Source: Dehalococcoidia bacterium (GTDB lineage Bacteria; Chloroflexota; Dehalococcoidia; E44-bin15). Taken from it: a stretch of 6,322 nt of DNA. Shown piece by piece: positions 5,297-6,322 of the stretch; positions within the stretch are counted from its first letter, which is position 1, and each line of letters starts with the position of its first letter. The translations under genes were made by a program, and so were the position numbers. The DNA lies in contig SOIC01000041.1 of assembly GCA_004377275.1 (NCBI GenBank), positions 1 to 6,322 on the forward strand, in the 5' to 3' direction. The notes below the pieces were generated by a model, which was not told the origin of the DNA, searched no databases, and saw nothing but the letters and a program-made list of their open reading frames with translations.

Positions 5297-6129
5297 GCCC
5301 GCTCCCCCCGATAGGCAATAGTCCGCAGCACCACGAATATGACAATGCATATGATGATGAGCAGGGTGGCCACGGGCAGGGCGTAGTCGAGGCCATATTC
5401 CTCCAGGCGGTCATAGACCAGAATGGGGGCGATCTTGGGGTGTGAGGCCAGGACCAGCACCGCCCCGAACTCGCTTATGCTCCGCGCCCACATCATCACC
5501 GAGCCGCCAGCGATGCTCCTTCTGGCCAGGGGCAGCGATACCCTGAAGAAGGTCTGCCAGGGGGAGGCGCCCAGGGTGCGGGCCACCTTCTCCAACCTGA
5601 CGTCCACCTTCTCAAACCCCTGCTTAGCCGAGTCGATGAGAAAGGGGACGCTCACAAAGAGCATGGCGATAATGATTCCGGGGACCGCAAATACGAAATC
5701 GATGCCGATAGCGTCAAAGGCGCTGCCCACGAAGAAACCTTTGCCAAAGACGAAGAGCAGGGCAATACCGGCGGCGATGTGGGGCACCACAATGGGAACA
5801 TCGATGAGCGCCTCCACCAACCGCTTCCCGGGGAAACTGTGACGCGCCAGGAAATAGGCCAGGGGCACCCCCAGAACAAGCCCCACCGCCGTAGCGATTA
5901 GCGCGGTGTAAATGCTGAGCCAGATGGCACTCCTCACCTCCCCCTCAAGCAGGGTGTCCCACAGTGTGGCCGGGCTTGAGGAGAAGAGCATCTTGCCCAG
6001 GGGGATGAAGATGAAGAGCAGGATAACCATCCCCAGAAGGAAAAAAGTGACGGTCAACCTACGCTGCGCAGCCCATCTCAGGATGTTCCGCAGTTTTCCG
6101 CCATCACCAGTTTTATCGTTCGCCACCAT
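5293..6129 (-). CDS. wtpB: Tungstate/molybdate ABC transporter permease
   Basis: An inner-membrane permease of the ModB/WtpB family, 278 residues, acting as a homodimer with two ATPase subunits. After a charged cytoplasmic N-terminus, hydrophobic segments lie roughly at 26-46, 67-95, 108-128, 143-165, 205-228 and 250-270, six in all. The cytoplasmic coupling (EAA) loop is at about 180-200, with A-R-T-L-G-A-S-P-W followed by F-F-R-V-S-L-P-L. M-W-A-R-S-I-S-E-F-G-A (213-223) is typical of molybdate-type permeases. AGGAG (6141-6137) lies 7 nt before ATG 6129. Directly upstream is a start-stop pair ATG-TAA (6136-6131). This is the first gene of the operon, preceded by an intrinsic terminator. Confidence 0.9.
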   Translation of the reverse strand: MVANDKTGDGGKLRNILRWAAQRRLTVTFFLLGMVILLFIFIPLGKMLFSSSPATLWDTLLEGEVRSAIWLSIYTALIATAVGLVLGVPLAYFLARHSFPGKRLVEALIDVPIVVPHIAAGIALLFVFGKGFFVGSAFDAIGIDFVFAVPGIIIAMLFVSVPFLIDSAKQGFEKVDVRLEKVARTLGASPWQTFFRVSLPLARRSIAGGSVMMWARSISEFGAVLVLASHPKIAPILVYDRLEEYGLDYALPVATLLIIICIVIFVVLRTIAYRGERA

Positions 6130-6150
6130 CTTACATCTCCTCTCTCATGC

Positions 6151-6192
6151 AAATAAAAAAGCCCAGCGAGGTTCCTTACGAACCTGCTGAGC
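6151..6192 (-). terminator. Strong intrinsic terminator directly upstream of wtpB (T2), possible attenuator
   Basis: Read on the minus strand, GCTCAGC and AGGTTC pair with GAACCT and GCTGGGC around a GTAAG loop, with one bulged C. This gives a stem of about 13 bp with one G-U pair, followed by six T, an A and three more T. The T-run ends about 22 nt before the wtpB start codon, and only the ribosome binding site lies between, so no promoter fits after it. It either regulates wtp by read-through or closes the upstream gene. Confidence 0.75.
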
Positions 6193-6202
6193 ACATAGCA
6201 TT

Positions 6203-6222
6203 AAAAAACCTCCCGAAGGAGG
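6203..6222 (-). terminator. Intrinsic terminator after the upstream minus-strand gene (T1)
   Basis: On the minus strand CCTCC-TTCG-GGAGG forms a 5-bp stem with a stable UUCG tetraloop, followed by six T. It starts 28 nt after the stop of the partial upstream gene, at normal distance for its terminator. It lies 10 nt before the T2 stem, so the two form a tandem. Confidence 0.75.
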
Positions 6223-6250
6223 CATTAACCGGGCACAACTCACCCATACG

Positions 6251-6322
6251 TTAAGCCATCCTTTCCACAACGGGGGGCGCTCCGATTTCTCGTAGCACCG
6301 TATCGGCTGCTCGCCATGCCCT
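6251..6322 (-). CDS. C-terminal 23 codons of an unidentified gene, cut by the window edge
   Basis: From the window edge a minus-strand frame runs for 23 codons to TAA (6253-6251), ending L-R-E-I-G-A-P-P-V-V-E-R-M-A. The composition, with an Ala/Val/Leu/Arg-rich helix-like stretch, looks like a genuine soluble protein C-terminus. The stop is followed 28 nt later by terminator T1, as expected of a gene end. The fragment is too short to assign a family. A second minus-strand frame stays open longer here but reads through both terminators, so this one is preferred. Confidence 0.5.
   Translation of the reverse strand, partial: RAWRAADTVLREIGAPPVVERMA

Larger units (their letters stand above)
6130..6250 (-). 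promoter_or_regulatory. Leader/intergenic region of the wtpBCA operon
   Basis: This 121-bp gap holds both terminators T1 and T2 and the wtpB ribosome binding site. I see no convincing -35/-10 pair on the minus strand anywhere in it. TTTAAT at the end of the T1 T-run matches five of six bases of a -10, but has no matching -35 and lies in the terminator. I do not recognise a ModE-type palindrome or a molybdenum-cofactor riboswitch by eye. Confidence 0.4.

Noticed and set aside
3814..5314. Several long plus-strand open frames opposite the wtp genes
   Set aside because: They are antisense shadows of GC-rich genes whose minus-strand products have complete family motifs; the shadow products have no recognisable domains.
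5297..5350. N-terminal extension of the ATPase from the ATG at 5350
   Set aside because: It lies within the permease coding end. The conserved ATPase N-terminus M-I-E-I-K-K-L begins at 5296, with its own ribosome binding site and an ATGA overlap.
6131..6136. ATG-TAA minimal open frame just before the wtpB start
   Set aside because: The AGGAG abuts this ATG with no spacing while being ideal for ATG 6129, so use of the upstream ATG is unlikely.
6148..6321. A long open minus-strand frame running through the wtpB leader
   Set aside because: It reads through both terminator hairpins and their T-runs and gives a Trp/Pro/Cys-rich peptide without plausible features; the shorter frame ending at 6251 looks more protein-like.
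6195..6322. Molybdenum-cofactor (Moco/Tuco) riboswitch before the wtp operon
   Set aside because: The context is attractive, but I cannot match the motif's conserved elements with confidence by eye, and much of the region is probably the end of an upstream gene. An Infernal scan with RF01055 would decide.

Overview
This window looks like chromosomal DNA of a moderately GC-rich, probably anaerobic bacterium. It carries bacterial-style Shine-Dalgarno sites, sigma70-like promoters, intrinsic terminators and tightly packed operons. The gene content fits an anaerobe using C1 and redox chemistry: a PyrK-type flavin/2Fe-2S electron-transfer subunit, a methylenetetrahydrofolate reductase and a tungstate/molybdate importer whose binding protein is of the WtpA type. 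An uncultured Chloroflexota (Dehalococcoidia-like) or similar sediment lineage is my best guess, but this is low-confidence inference; there is no rRNA or marker gene here.

Layout. Plus strand, 1-3201: the 3' part of pyrK (cut by the window edge), a YjbQ-family gene, a 130-bp intergenic region with two promoter-like signals and a possible FNR/CRP-like palindrome, two tandem paralogous genes for stand-alone cyclic-nucleotide-binding-domain proteins without a DNA-binding domain, and a metF-like gene. Minus strand, 6322-3202: the last 23 codons of an unidentified gene, a leader with two intrinsic terminators in a row, then a permease-ATPase-binding protein operon (order wtpB-wtpC-wtpA). The two transcription units converge with their stop codons directly abutting at 3201/3202.

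How the genes work together. WtpABC would capture tungstate or molybdate outside the membrane and import it at the expense of ATP. The metal would supply pterin-cofactor enzymes such as formate dehydrogenases, which would feed formate into the folate pathway where MetF reduces methylene-THF; that link is inferred from neighbourhood only. PyrK belongs to pyrimidine synthesis. The role of the CNB pair is unknown; their phosphate-binding cassette departs from the cAMP-binding consensus.

The points most worth a second look are: the CNB duplication, with patches of near-identical DNA; the apparent loss of the ATG in the second copy beside a perfect AGGAGG; and the wtp leader, where a strong terminator sits between any possible promoter and the first gene. 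I found no CRISPR array, insertion sequence, tRNA or rRNA.
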